Assembly (NCBI GenBank): GCA_037892935.1
Contig: JAYXKI010000006.1
Coordinates: 434,001 to 498,000, forward strand
Reading direction: 5' to 3'
DNA from: Phlebopus portentosus
Lineage: Eukaryota > Basidiomycota > Agaricomycetes > Boletales > Boletinellaceae
DNA length: 64,000 nt
Below are positions 1 to 11,148 of the stretch, in pieces (position 1 is the first letter of the stretch; each line of letters begins with the position of its first letter). The position numbers and the translations under genes were made by a program. The notes beneath the pieces are model-generated. The model made no database searches. It was not told the DNA's origin and saw only the letters and a list, made by a program, of their open reading frames with translations.

Positions 1-640
1 CTTACTGTAGACATAATTGATCATTAAATCTGCAGTGATTTTCGAGTTTGCGTTTACTGTAGTAGGTATAAAAGTTCCCATCTTCGAGAACCTGTCTACC
101 ACCACTAGTATCACATTGTTTCCTTTACTCGTCGTCGGGAGTCTGGTGACATAGTCCATAGTAATCTCATCATAGGGCCTTGTCGCTATCTGCAATGGTT
201 GCAGTGGTGGTTGTGTCCTTCCTCATTGCACTTTTGTCCTCTGGCACATGTCGCATGTGCGCACATATTCTTCGACCCATTCTCTCATCTTCAGCCACCA
301 AACTCTTCTTTCCAGTTTGTCTATAGTCTTCTGTAACCCCAGGTGTCCCGACATCAGTGCATCATGGCACTGTCGTACAATTTCCTTTTTAACTCCTTCA
401 TCTGGTGGGATAACCAATTTATCATCCTTCCACCAATATCCTTCTTTGAACGTTCTGATTGCTGGCTCTTTGGATCGTTCATAGGCATCTCAAATCTTCT
501 CTCCCAGTTCTGGACCCTCTGTAAGCTCAAATACTCGTACTGTGCGCATGGGCAGGTCCGATGTTCTGAACAACTGCAGAGGAAGTAGGACTTGTTCTGG
601 CTGGTCCTCTTGGCCCTGTTCGTAGTCTGGCCTTCTTGAT
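1..640 (-). pseudogene. E1 integrase (partial, degenerate)
   Basis: The minus-strand translation at 223-417 holds the N-terminal HHCC zinc-binding domain of retroviral-type integrases: a His-x-His pair in CHDALMSGH followed by a CDMCQRTK pair. Leftward comes the start of the catalytic core, with an EITMDYV stretch carrying the first catalytic Asp and the typical VVVDRFSKMGTF segment. The rest of the core (second Asp, Glu) and any chromodomain lie outside the window. In-frame stops separate the pieces. It would have joined the cDNA to host DNA. Family assignment is firm; activity is excluded. Confidence 0.85.
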
Positions 641-1960
641 AATGCGTCTGCTCATGAATTCTTGGTTCCAGGTCGATACTCAATTCGAAATCGAAACCTG
701 CTGAGAAATGTCACCCATCTTACTTGGCGACCACTTAGCTTCCTAGCTCCCATGAAATATCGAAGGTTAGCTTGATCACTAACTACCCGAATCTCATGTT
801 TAGCTCCTTTCAAGTGGTGCCTCCAGTTGCTCAAGGCCTTGACAATCGCTAGTAATTCCTTGTCCATTACTCGATAGTTATTCTCGGCATCTCGATAGGT
901 GTTCGACCAATATCCAATGGGGTGCAAAATTTCATCGTCCCCTAGTTGCAAGAGCACGGCTCCCATCGCAAAGTTTGATGCGTCAGTTTCCAGCACAAAT
1001 TGCTTCTCGTGATCCAGTCGTACTAGCATTGGTGCAGTGGTGAAAGCTTCTTTTAGTTTCTTAAAGCTCTCCTGTTGTTGTTCTCCCCAGGTAAATGTCT
1101 TCTTGCCAGAAATAAGTTCCGTTAGTGGCCTAGTGATCTTGGCGAAGCTTTTGATGAATTTTCAGTAAAAATTTGCAAAACCAATAAACTTTCGAATGTC
1201 TCGTTTGCTTGACAAATCCGGCCACTCTTGAACCGCTTTTACCTTGTAGGGATCCATCTGCATGCCCAACTGATTAACCACAAATCCTAAATAGTCGAGT
1301 TCCTTCTTCCTGAAGTAGCACTTCTCTGGTTTGCAGAAGAAGTCTGCTTCTCTTAACCTGCGCAATACCTCTGCTAGCAGGTCCCAGTGTTCCTGTTCCA
1401 TTTCCGCATAGACTATAATGTCATCCAGATAAATGAGTATGCCCTGCCCAATCATGTCCTGAAAGAGCTCGTTCATTGCACATTGGAATACCGCAGGTGC
1501 ATTCATCAATCCAAACTGCATTACCATCGGCTGGTATACTCCCATGTGAGTCCTGAAGGTGGCATACTTCTCATGCCCAGGGTGTATTCAAATGTTGTTG
1601 TACCCGCTTCGCAAATCCAGTGTAGAGAACCATTTGGCATGCACAAGATCGTCTAGGAGCATATATAGTAGAGGCATCAGTTGGTGGTCTGGGATGACCA
1701 CCACATTTAGCCCTCTATAGTCGATAACAATTCTATACTCCAGCTTGCCATCCTTCCCTATCGTCTTCTTGGCTATGATGAATACTGGTGCACAAGTGTT
1801 TGCCTTTTCTTTGGCTGGTACTCAATTTCCTACAACACGAATCTATCCCTTCTTCAGATCCTTGCAAATCCATTCTTCTACTGCTCACTTTTCAGCAGGA
1901 GTGAGTGGATATACCAGTCCAGGTTTCAGGAGCTCCGCTCCTGGTAGGAGCTCGATCTTC
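641..1960 (-). pseudogene. E1 reverse transcriptase-RNase H
   Basis: Minus-strand reading at 1162-1545 contains the RT palm motif YLDD (ILIYLDDIIVY), preceded by FGLMNAPAVFQ and followed by the YLGFVV thumb motif, all standard for gypsy RT. Upstream (1560-1960) lie the RT fingers with a LDLRSGYNN motif broken by a stop. Downstream, 652-1029 is an open RNase H segment with LETDASNFAMGAVL, MDKELLAIVKAL and a VVSDQANL Asp motif, then the tether leading to integrase. The YLDD residues are intact, but several stops break the frame. Confidence 0.88.
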
Positions 1961-3528
1961 ATATCCTATTGGCCCAACCTAGGCAGCCATTTAGTGGCGT
2001 CCTTGTTGAACCTGTCCCTGAATTCCAATATTTGCTTTGGAAGAATTTCTTTGAGAGATTTGTTGCCAGCAGGGTCTGCCATCCTTTCATCAAGTGCTTT
2101 CTCTTGTGCATATTTTTGAGCTATGCTGTTGTACTTGAGAAGGCGTTCTCTCCAAGATGCGACCTGTCAATGCTCTAGACAGCGGATCCAGTGAGGAGGC
2201 TTGGGTGGCCTTCCTCTTTGAGAGGCGTCCTCCATATCTGTTGAGACAGCGGGCTTGTGCGATCCTAGGGTACCCTTGAACTCCATCTCGGATACAGCTC
2301 TTCTCTCTAGCACTTTTCCTTCCACTTTGGGTGGCTGCATGACCGAGTCAACAGGCATGTGCCATTGGTGCCCCTTCTGCCCCTGTGAGAGTCTCTGCTC
2401 CATCATGGCATAATTCGAAATGAACCTGTTACCTTTACCGTTTGTTTTCCCTGTCAGAGCAGGGCCCTGCATTTGGTCCTTAAACCATGGTCTTCGTGGG
2501 TGCACTTGAGCTTCTGAAGCTAGCCTACTTGATGATTGCAGCGTACTAACTTCAGCCCTGTGCCAATTAAGTGGGACTACCCTCTCTTTGAGGTGGACCA
2601 CTTTTCTGGACACTAGCCTGCCCTTGAATGGCATCTCATGTCCAGTCACTCCTTGGTCTCTCGTAGGAGGAGATCTCGCTAGGTGGCCAAACCTAGTATG
2701 CTTTGTGGCCTTAGTTTCACGGCACTCCTGACCTGAAGTACTCCTGCTTGTACCTCTGCTTTGTGTGGTGAAGCTTACCGACTGCTTTTGCACTGCCAGG
2801 GTTGAGTCATTTTGGCCCTCATGCAAGGATGGAGGAGTCCACTCCACCCTGATACTCCTTATGACAGGGTTCAAATCTGTACCACTTCCTCCACTCTTCT
2901 GTCATCGTACCCTGAGCGGATCTGCCGTATAGTGCCCCAGTTTTCCTCCTTTCAGCGGCACACTTGGCTTCTTCCTTCTAGTTGTGTCAGATCCCTCAGC
3001 ATCGATCATCATTTGGGCTTGTATCTCCTCTTACACTCTTGCCTGTGCTTCCAAAGTCATTGGCGACGCTGCCATTATAACATTCCCTTGTATCGCCAAC
3101 AATTGAAGCCATGCTGTATACATGCTGCCATATTTGTTGAAGAGTTCATCGTGTCCCATGCCCTTGTCCATGTCTCTAACCATAGTGTGGTAAACTGTTC
3201 TATCCGCTTCCTCGAGACTGTTGAAGTCGTGCCAGTTCTGTTCATCTTTCGTTATTTGGCACTTGTCCCCGAACCAGAAGAATTTCCATCTCCCTTCTTG
3301 CTAGGCGAAGGAGAGTTCTAGTGGCTTGTGCATGACTTCGTCGAATGTGACAAGCGGCACTGTCAATTCCTTTTCTTTTCCCTTTTCTGGTGGTACGATC
3401 GTAAGTTCTTCTTCCTTCACAGTTTCTTGTTCTGATTTGATGTCACTGTGGTAATAGACCCTAGTTTCCCAGGCTTCCTCCTTTTCATCGTCTGCATCCC
3501 ACTTGGGTAGTATGTAGTCCAGAATTCT
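1961..3528 (-). pseudogene. E1 protease-RT linker region
   Basis: About 1.5 kb of minus-strand coding-like sequence between the protease and RT. The longest open piece (2167-2874, 235 codons) is basic and rich in Ser, Gln and Arg. I recognise no domain. Further right, 2880-3528 reads as charged sequence (KEEELTIVPPEKGKEKEL) with scattered stops. It is longer than the usual protease-RT spacer in gypsy elements, so it may be an extra domain or a captured segment. No function is assigned. Confidence 0.5.
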
Positions 3529-4230
3529 TCACCATCTTCTGTGCTTTCGGAGCTTCCTTGGGGCTAGGATTAGCTGTATGGAATGCAATCGCGCTGTCCT
3601 GTTAAAAGCAATTTCCTTCCCGCCTTTGCGAAGAATCCCCTTGGTCCAGTTGATAGTTGGCCTATGCTGTTCAAGCCAATCATTCCCTATGAGAAACTTG
3701 TCTTCATGTGTATCTACCACTGCGATGTCCATTAAACCTCTTGTAATCCCTGTGTCCACTATTGCTCTGACGTTCCGAGTCTATCCACCATGATTAATCA
3801 ATCCATCGGTGTTCCGGATGATATAATTACCTTCTGCAGGCACTGTTCTCAGTCCTAGGCTCTGTACAACTGTGGGACTAATAGTCGTGATCGCAGATCC
3901 GGAGTCAATCATAGCCGAGAGATTAACCTTTTTCTGTCCCTGAATGATGTCAATGGGTATAGTAGGATGGTTGGAGTTTGGTCTAGCAATAGTCCATCGG
4001 TGCTTTATCTCTTGTGTGTCCTTTGAGCCCTTGCCAGTATCCGATGTCGACTGGTGGCCCTTCAAAAATCCTCCTCGGAATCCTCCTCGAGGGCATACGA
4101 AGCCTGTTCCTTACACCTTGGTAACTTTGTTCTCTTATCCAGTAGTTCTTCCATCTCCGAATCACTGCTAATCCCAACTTCCCGGCGTTTTAGGAAGCAG
4201 CCAGTCTTGCCAGATCATCTCTTCTGCACC
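3529..4230 (-). pseudogene. E1 retropepsin-like aspartic protease
   Basis: Minus-strand translation gives the retropepsin active-site motif in AMIDSGSAITTIS (about 3880-3920), followed after a stop by a flap and second half ending IGNDWLEQHRPTINW, the ILG/D-like motif of gypsy proteases. The domain lies just downstream of the Gag zinc knuckle, where a gypsy protease is expected; it would mature the Gag-Pol polyprotein. At least one stop splits it near 3783. Confidence 0.82.
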
Positions 4231-5095
4231 CATCTCTTGTAGTTGGTTAGGTGTCCATGGCTTCCCTGTGTATCTTGCCCTACGTTGTTGCAGTCCTATG
4301 CGAAGTGACCTGTTTTGCCACATACCCAGCATATCTCGGCATCCCCTCAGGACCCTCTAGTAAAGTGCCTAGACATGTCAATATCCATAGGCTCACCCAG
4401 AAACTCAGCTGGATGGTGAGCTTCTGGGGGCACTGGCATGTACGATACCACCTGTCCATCTTTAAACATAGGGGTGTACTTCCTATTACTGCCTATCACC
4501 TTGGCAGCTATCAGACTGGCCTCTAGATTGCTAGCATTCTCCTTCCATTGGGTCAGGTCCCAACCTGAGTGGTCTGTATTCATAAGCAGGGCCTTTAGGA
4601 TTGCCTAATTGAGTCCTCTCTTGTACTCGTAAATCAGCGCCTGGTGGTCGTAATGCTTTGGCAGCCTCATCCTGATATCATTGAAGGCCCTGTTATACTG
4701 CTTCATCCGCACCCGTTCCTGATAAATTGTCCTAATATTTCACTCGGCTTCTTCTTGAAGTCCAAAAATGCCGTTATGGTTGAGTGCTAATTCATTCCAT
4801 AGATCGTCTTCATCGTCCCATCCACCCTTCTTGTCTATAACAAGCTCATTATTTGCATCTTGCTTGTAGGTGGAGACTAATTGATTTCTGTTCATGGCCC
4901 ATTTGCCATTAACCCAAGTCTGAGCTTCACCTCACAGACACTCCAAAATAATCTTAACCCTCTTGACTGGGTCGCTTGGGTGTTTTTTATTCAACCGGCT
5001 GATCATTTGGTTCTGGAAGTTCTCAAGCGACTCATAAGGGTTCCCCTTAAACAAGGGATACTTCATGATGTCTTTGTTTAACATATTGACCTAGA
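4231..5095 (-). pseudogene. E1 Gag capsid and zinc knuckle
   Basis: Capsid-type sequence starts near 5090 (MLNKDIMKYPLFKGNP) and runs left through a retrotransposon Gag pattern with a NPYESLENF segment, an AQTWVNGKW motif and a YNRAFNDIRMRLP segment. It ends in a CCHC zinc knuckle at 4290-4331 (CWVCGKTGHFA, stop, DC; C-x2-C-x4-H-x4-C). A TAG replaces one residue inside the knuckle. The protein would form the particle shell and bind RNA. Several stops are present. Confidence 0.82.
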
Positions 5096-5159
5096 CGAAT
5101 TCAACCAACATTTTTATGAGTATCACACTTATTTAGCGCATTACAATAATACATGGTTT

Positions 5160-6952
5160 AGTAGCTAAGTTATCCAGCGAGTACCACCTCCGCTTTCCAA
5201 CTAGCCACCTTACCCTTCCTCCCTGGTCAGTTCTTGGGTGTCTTCCTTCCTTCTGGCAAGCTCCCAGCTCTAAACCAGGGCCTATCTCCTTTCTTCCCAA
5301 GCTTCATATCTTTCCTCATCACTTTTGTGTTCCTCGCTTTCCTCTTCCGTCTCCCAGTCGTTGTTCACATCGAAGTACTCTTGCTCCTCGCTGGTTGGCT
5401 CTTCTACATCGTGACCTCGCACCCATACTACCATTGTCATGTTCACTACCCCCTGCCTCAGTGGTCCCTCTAATACGTTAAGAAACTCTGACCATACAGG
5501 GCAGCTGCTAGGACGAATGATAGGATCATAATTATAATCTGAGTCTGGGGAGTACTCACTTGCCGCCTGGAGCCTTTCTTCTCTTTTCTCAAGCTCACAA
5601 GCGCTTAGAGTAGGCGATCCTGGCGGCGAGTCCTGGTGCGGGTACTAGAGGTGGTTCCTTTCGACGTAGTGGCTGTTCTATCCCAGCCGTTGGATTGCTC
5701 CTTCGATGAGTTCTCCCTGCTCATTCCACATGAGCTCCCAGATCCCTGTGCCATAGCCCGTTTCTCTCGTGTTGTCTGCCTCCCATGCTTCCCCAGCATC
5801 TGGAGGTGGTCCCCATCCATCATTGGATGGCCAGGGTTGTGGCGACTCAGGAATTACCTCCCTCAGCAGATCTTCCACTTGCTGGTCCAGGCTTCCGGGT
5901 TGCGTGTCTGTGGAGACGTAGTCCAGGAGTTCTTCTTTGACTTCAATGCTCCTTTCGACTTCCTGTTCCTCTTGGGCGAGCACAGCAGGCACTACCAGCC
6001 CTTCTCCAACTACCTCTGCAGCATAGCTTCTTGCTGCTTCTGCTGCTTGTTGTCACAATGGTGACGATGGTTGTCCTGTACGAATTGCCGTTCCTTCTGG
6101 TTCCCTGCTCTGGCAGATGATCTTGACTACCTGATCCACAAAACGTTCCCCTGGAGTACCTACCAGGTTTGTCTGAGGGATCAGGCTGGGCATCTGGTCG
6201 TCGTCGGAGTCCAAGCTTATGCTTGTGAAGTGATTAGCCAGACGTAGGCCTCTACCTTGTAGTGGGAGTCAGGGCTTAACCTTGCCCCTCCTCGCCTAGC
6301 TCGCTGCATCAGGTAGGGTTGGCAAAGCCTAAGAGTTTGCTGCATCTGATGAATACCTTCCGTGATCGAGTACTGGGCCACGAGTTCTTCTTCCGCATTA
6401 CTGATCCGGGCTTGAATGGCTTCTACCTGCTCGACCAGATAGTTCGCTTGAGTGTGCAGCTGTAGAAAGTCTATGCCACAGAGCTGAATGATCTCTTGCT
6501 GGGAGTTGGCCACCTGTTGACTGAGGGCTGATTGACTGCCCTGGATGGCCGCTGTTACTACTCCCAGAATTCAAGCTTGCAGTAGACCAAATGCGAAATT
6601 GAGTCACACGTCCCGCAGTTCACCTTCCCGTCTCGTATTGGTGTTGACTGCCTTGGCCACCTGATCTCTGACATGTCCCAAAACGTGCAAAAGGAATTCT
6701 CCCAGCATCTGTCCTTCTACAGTAAGGTTCTCGGAGTACTGAGAGCCCATGTCATAGAGTCAAGCGACTGTAGCTGTGAGAGTTCGGAGGGACCGATCAA
6801 CGCTTGTAAGTTGGATATTGAGATTGATGATAGCATGTCGGAGGGCAGCAACAGTTTCATTGGGTTGCCCATTAACACTGACCATTCTGTCCAGGCATCT
6901 GTGTAGACTGTCAAGTCATTCTCCAATGCGAGCCAGAGTGGATTCTATGCGT
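5160..6952 (-). pseudogene. E1 upstream acidic/coiled-coil ORF
   Basis: Upstream of Gag, the minus strand keeps one coding-like reading for ~1.8 kb with a few stops. The right part (6217-6952) looks helical and coiled-coil-like (LVEQVEAIQARISNAEEEL). The left part (5600-6000) is acidic and Trp/Pro-rich. It is probably an N-terminal Gag extension or a separate 5' ORF. I recognise no family. It is cut at 6952 by the alpha LTR and its start is not seen. Confidence 0.5.
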
Positions 6953-8635
6953 TGAAGAGTAAGTCTGAAGCTTGGGAACATATGGAGTTGTTACGACCAG
7001 TTCCATGGTGTTCCGACGGGTTTCACTTGGTTTTGACTGGTTTCGCTCGAACGAGTGGACTGAGCAAGAATGCCATAGTCCAGATGGCACATGCACCATT
7101 CTTTGATCAGCCATCAAGGCAGGAGAATCATGGCATCGAGTTTGCACGTGTCGATCACAAGTCTCCAGATCTTGGATCTGCATTCCAGACAAAGAGATTT
7201 GACCCTGCAACCTCGTCCACAGTCCCTTTCCTTTGTAAAACCTCACAGACTTACCTTGTCAGGCTAGCCAAAGCCCTTCTGAGTTGTTTCCCCGAGTTCT
7301 GCTTTGTTCCGCTCAAAGAGATCCAGTTTCGAAGCTTTCGCTCATATTCTGACCTTTCTATATGTGTCCCCTTTAATCCATTATGCTCTCATTCCAGACA
7401 TGCTTAGTATTGTTTCTTTTGACCTATGTGTCCCTTAAACTATTCATATGCACTCCTCTCCTTTGTAGATAGCGATATGCGTTCCCCTTTTCTTTATGAC
7501 GTAGGTTCTCTGAGCACTGGGAGGCTCAGTCTTGGACGTTTAGTATAAATATAGCACGACTCTCGTAGTAGAAGGACAGCTTAGTAGGAGCTTAGTTGGA
7601 GCTTAGCTAGGCAGTTCTCACATCATCTCAAAGTCCCTCGACCTCTAGTCTACTTGTTCGTAGTGGACTTCTCTCGTCTCTATAGTCTAATATACGACAT
7701 TTTGTGTTCTGTACAGTCAATCGGTGATCTCTCTTCATAGCAGAGCCGTTCGTACGTTTGTATAGTTTGCTGTGATCATACAAAGGCTCCTCTTACTTCT
7801 CTCACCCAAATCGAAACCTCCTTACGTGTTCTGAACCATTTCGCCTGGTTTCGCTTGTAACCCAGTTACTCTGCATGCCACTTGCATTAGGTCTCGCAAC
7901 ACCTTCTCCTCTCCAGTGTCATTGGGAAAGGACACCATATTGCCCCTTTCCTCCTGACATTCCTCTCCCCGCTTCCTCAAGTCCAGCCCGGCACTATTCC
8001 ATATCGTTTTGATTGGATACGGTCGGTTCCATCATCCCACACATATCCTTCAATTCTCTCAGTCCCCTTTCATCATTGTTTTGCACCTCCATCCCTCGCA
8101 TCATATTTCGACACACTCAGCAATTGTCCTTCGTCCACCGTATCGCATTTCGAACCATTACACCATATTCTGACACTTTAGACTACGAGTGAGATCAACT
8201 GCAGTCGCTTACCAGTGTGTTAGCACAGTCGATTAGTCATATTCGGGTTGGTGGTTCGACTAGCGTAGCTTAGTTAGTTTAGTTCTTGTGCCTTGGGTTA
8301 GTCAGCTTTAGTCCAGAGCTTGCAGCTGAGCCAGAGAGTCGATTTAGCCTTTGCACCGCCACCGTCGATCTCGGAAGAAGTTCACCCTCGGAATTCTTCC
8401 TTGAGCACTTCCCTCACATCCCTCAGTACTCATCAAGCCCTTCCATTATATATCCCTATTTTCCTCACATCCCTCAGTACTCACCAAGCCCTTCTATTGT
8501 ATATCCCTATTTCCCTCCATTCCTTCATGCCCTTAGCTTGGGTGTAATTCTCTGCTGACCGTTTGAAGGTATTCTAGGGCAGCCCCTCGAACTATACACT
8601 CTCTGTCCAGCATCAGAACGTCCACAGGAGTTTCA
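6953..8635 (+). repeat. alpha 5' LTR (copy A)
   Basis: Begins TGAAGAGTAAG and ends GGAGTTTCA, giving the TG...CA ends of an LTR. It matches three other copies at 19371-20999 (minus), 36761-38392 and 40814-42441. At 1683 bp it is ~50 bp longer than the others because of a ~51-bp tandem duplication near 8411-8515. Open frames seen inside are not conserved between copies and are taken as noise. Confidence 0.93.
7544..7551 (+). promoter_or_regulatory. TATA box of alpha LTR
   Basis: TATAAATA sits about 590 bp into the LTR and is kept in all four alpha LTR copies within TATAAATATAGCACGACTC or close variants. It marks the likely U3-R boundary and the element's own promoter. Confidence 0.7.
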
Positions 8636-8637
8636 AG

Positions 8638-8654
8638 TGGAGCCCACTGCGAGG
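8638..8654 (+). other. alpha primer binding site
   Basis: TGGAGCCCACTGCGAGG begins 2 bp after the 5' LTR. It starts with TGG, as expected for pairing to the CCA end of a tRNA. The same 17 bases follow the unrelated LTR of gypsy2 (17600-17616). The matching tRNA 3' end would read CCTCGCAGTGGGCTCCA; I could not identify which tRNA this is. Confidence 0.8.
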
Positions 8655-8676
8655 TGGATTTCACTGTCCAACCATT

Positions 8677-11148
8677 ATGAATACCCCACCAAATTCATCT
8701 AGCAGACGAGTTACACGTAGCCAATCTGCTCGAGTCCCTGTAGAACATCAGGTTTTGCCGCCAACTCGAAGGCCTAGGATTGTCAATTGCAACTTACGTT
8801 CCACTGCGGAAAATACGGAACACAGCGAAACACCCTTGCGACAATCCGTTAGCGCCATTCCTTCCAACACCAATTCCCTAGATCATTCCCCATCTACTAT
8901 CGCCAATTCAGAACTTTCCAACCTCTCATCTGTGCCAGTTTCCACCCCAGGATCACCGAGCAGACCAGCTAGTCCGCCTACCAATTACCAACTACCTACC
9001 GTAACTCAACAGATTTTAGCCAGCAACGCAGCGGTAATAGCTCATCTGTCTGCTAACGCTAACGTATTACAACAACTTACAAATTGACAAGCCACAATGG
9101 CGTACCAACTGCTCTCGCGTGGGGACAAACGTGCCCCAATGTTTGATGGCTCAGAACCAAAGGAACTCCCTAGGTTCTTCAAAGACATTGCAGAGATTGC
9201 AAGACAGGCCACGTGGAATAATAGAGATCACGTCCAGAAGTTCTTGTACTATGCAAAGACCGACGTTGCAGAACTTTGGGAGACTACCGACAAGATTAAC
9301 GACCCAAACCCTGATGTGGAGATGGTGAAGAGAGAGATTATAGCTCTATACCCGAGTCTCACGGCAGGGAAACGCTACTCCAAGGGAGAACTGGAGCATT
9401 TGGTTATAGAATGGGCAAAGAAAGGGATCAAGAACTGAGAAGACCTAGGCGAATATCATTGAGAATTTGTCAGGCGCTCTAAGTATCTTATAACGAACAG
9501 AAAGATCTTGGAGTCCCAAGCTGACGAGATGTTCCTGATGGGAATTACAGGAGACCTTAGAGAGGTGCTCATTCGTCGTATCGAGATCAAGCTACCAGAC
9601 CACGATTTGTCTACACCTTACAAGATTAAGGACATGCTCGAACATTCGAATTTCATGCTGGGAGGAAAGATTGTGGGGAGTTTCGGCAGTAACTTTCCAC
9701 CCCCAGCTACCGGAGAAGCTTCGACAAGTGTTGTGAAGAAGGAAGAAGTGGATTTGGCCAAGGTAATGGATACATTGAAGAGTTTTCAGGTTATGCTCGA
9801 CGCCCTGAGCAAGGGGAATGTTCTGCATCAACCAGGGGTGGAACATAGCGAAACTCCACGAAACCCAGTTTGCAACTTCTGCGGCGAAGCAGGACACTAT
9901 ATTTGATCATGTACGAAGGTTCTCAAGTACATCCAAGCCAGAAAGTGTGTTAGGAGCCCGGATGGAAGGATTGTGTTGCTGAACGGTGGTCTCATTATGA
10001 GGTCACTACCAGGGAACAATCTCAAAGAATGAATCGATAGCTTTCATGCTAAAGCCCCGGTGACACACATAGTAGGGATGGTTGAGTCAGTCACGCCCGC
10101 ATATAGCCATCAAGCTGGTCCAGCATACGCATATAGTCACGATGAAGTAGATCAGGACGAGCAGGAAAACTACGACATTGAACATTTGGAGATTTTGATT
10201 AATGAGGCAAAGAAGAAGGCAGCTGGTGGACAAAGAACGAAGCCTGATGGCATAGAGATCCCTAGAGTTCAGCCTTATAAGAAGGCACAGGCGAAACCAC
10301 AGCCCATGCCACCAAGTGGCGCACAGCCCTCGACAAGGTCACTCCAGTCACCGCAGCAGGATGACATTACCAAGAAATCACAACCCCAGTATAAATACAT
10401 CGTACCAATAGAAGACTCGAGCGCAGTCTCCAACGTTCTGACTCATACCCTCGATACCCCTATCACCATCAGTCAATGTGAACTCCTCTTGATCGCCCCA
10501 GATGTTAGGAAACAGATGAAGGAGTTGACGACGGTGAAGAGATACAACGCGGCAGAAGTCAAATATGGTGAGGTCGTGGATGATTCACTTACGTTACAAG
10601 TTGGGCATTTCACGTCAGAACAAGTCGAAACAAGCGAAACACTTTTGACAGAAGAAATACTAATGCTCAGTGGACAAGGCGTTGCCGCAGAGGCATCCAT
10701 GCCCCTCAGGACCATTAGTGCATTGATTGAAGACACTCTGGAAGTTGAATGCATGCTTGATCAGGGAGCCGTAGTGTGTCTGCTCTACAAAGACATATGG
10801 GAGAAGCTTCAGATACCCCTATCCCCTGACAAAGGAATGATCCTTGAGACAGCAGATGCAGCTAGGTCATCTACCATTGGCATGATCTCTAACACGAAGT
10901 TCACAATAGCTGGGATTGACGTTTTGCTCCAAGTGCAAGTCGTTCCAAATGCTCCCTTCCAGGCTTTGTTGGGGAGACTGTTTTTTGCTATTACGGAGTG
11001 CGAAACGAAGGATTACACATCAGGTGACCAACATATCACCTTAACGGACCCAAACAATTGCAGAAAGCAAAGCAAAGTGGCCACTGGAATTCGAACGATC
11101 GTGCAAGGACCACTTCCAAAGGGTTTTCCGCAAGCGTCGAGGAACTGA
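8677..11148 (+). pseudogene. alpha gag-pro
   Basis: One continuous frame from ATG 8677 to TGA 11146-11148, broken only by five TGA codons (near 9085, 9436, 9463, 9904, 10030) and no frameshift. The order is a Ser/Pro-rich N-terminus, a capsid domain (9097-9700, with PMFDGSEPKELPRFF), a CCHC knuckle near 9868 (CNFCGEAGHYI, stop, SC; the stop sits where Arg is usual), a Pro/Gln-rich linker, and a retropepsin-like domain near 10740-11000. The protease active site reads LDQGAVV rather than D-S/T-G, and the LLGRLFF motif follows. Layout matches the gag-pro of gypsy2. Confidence 0.85.

Larger units (their letters stand above)
1..6952 (-). mobile_element. Ty3/gypsy retrotransposon E1, partial
   Basis: A degenerate gypsy-type element read on the minus strand. 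From right to left the order is an acidic 5' ORF, Gag with a zinc knuckle, protease, a long linker, reverse transcriptase, RNase H and integrase, which is the Ty3/gypsy order. The element leaves the window at base 1 inside the integrase core, so its 3' LTR is not seen. Its 5' end is missing too: the reading continues up to base 6952, where the alpha LTR begins, and no E1 sequence reappears after that LTR or after 38392. Many in-frame stops make it inactive. Confidence 0.85.

Noticed and set aside
8286..8558. Short ORF starting MCLGLVSFSPEL in the alpha LTR
   Set aside because: It recurs in all LTR copies but with variable ends and lengths and no sign of coding selection.
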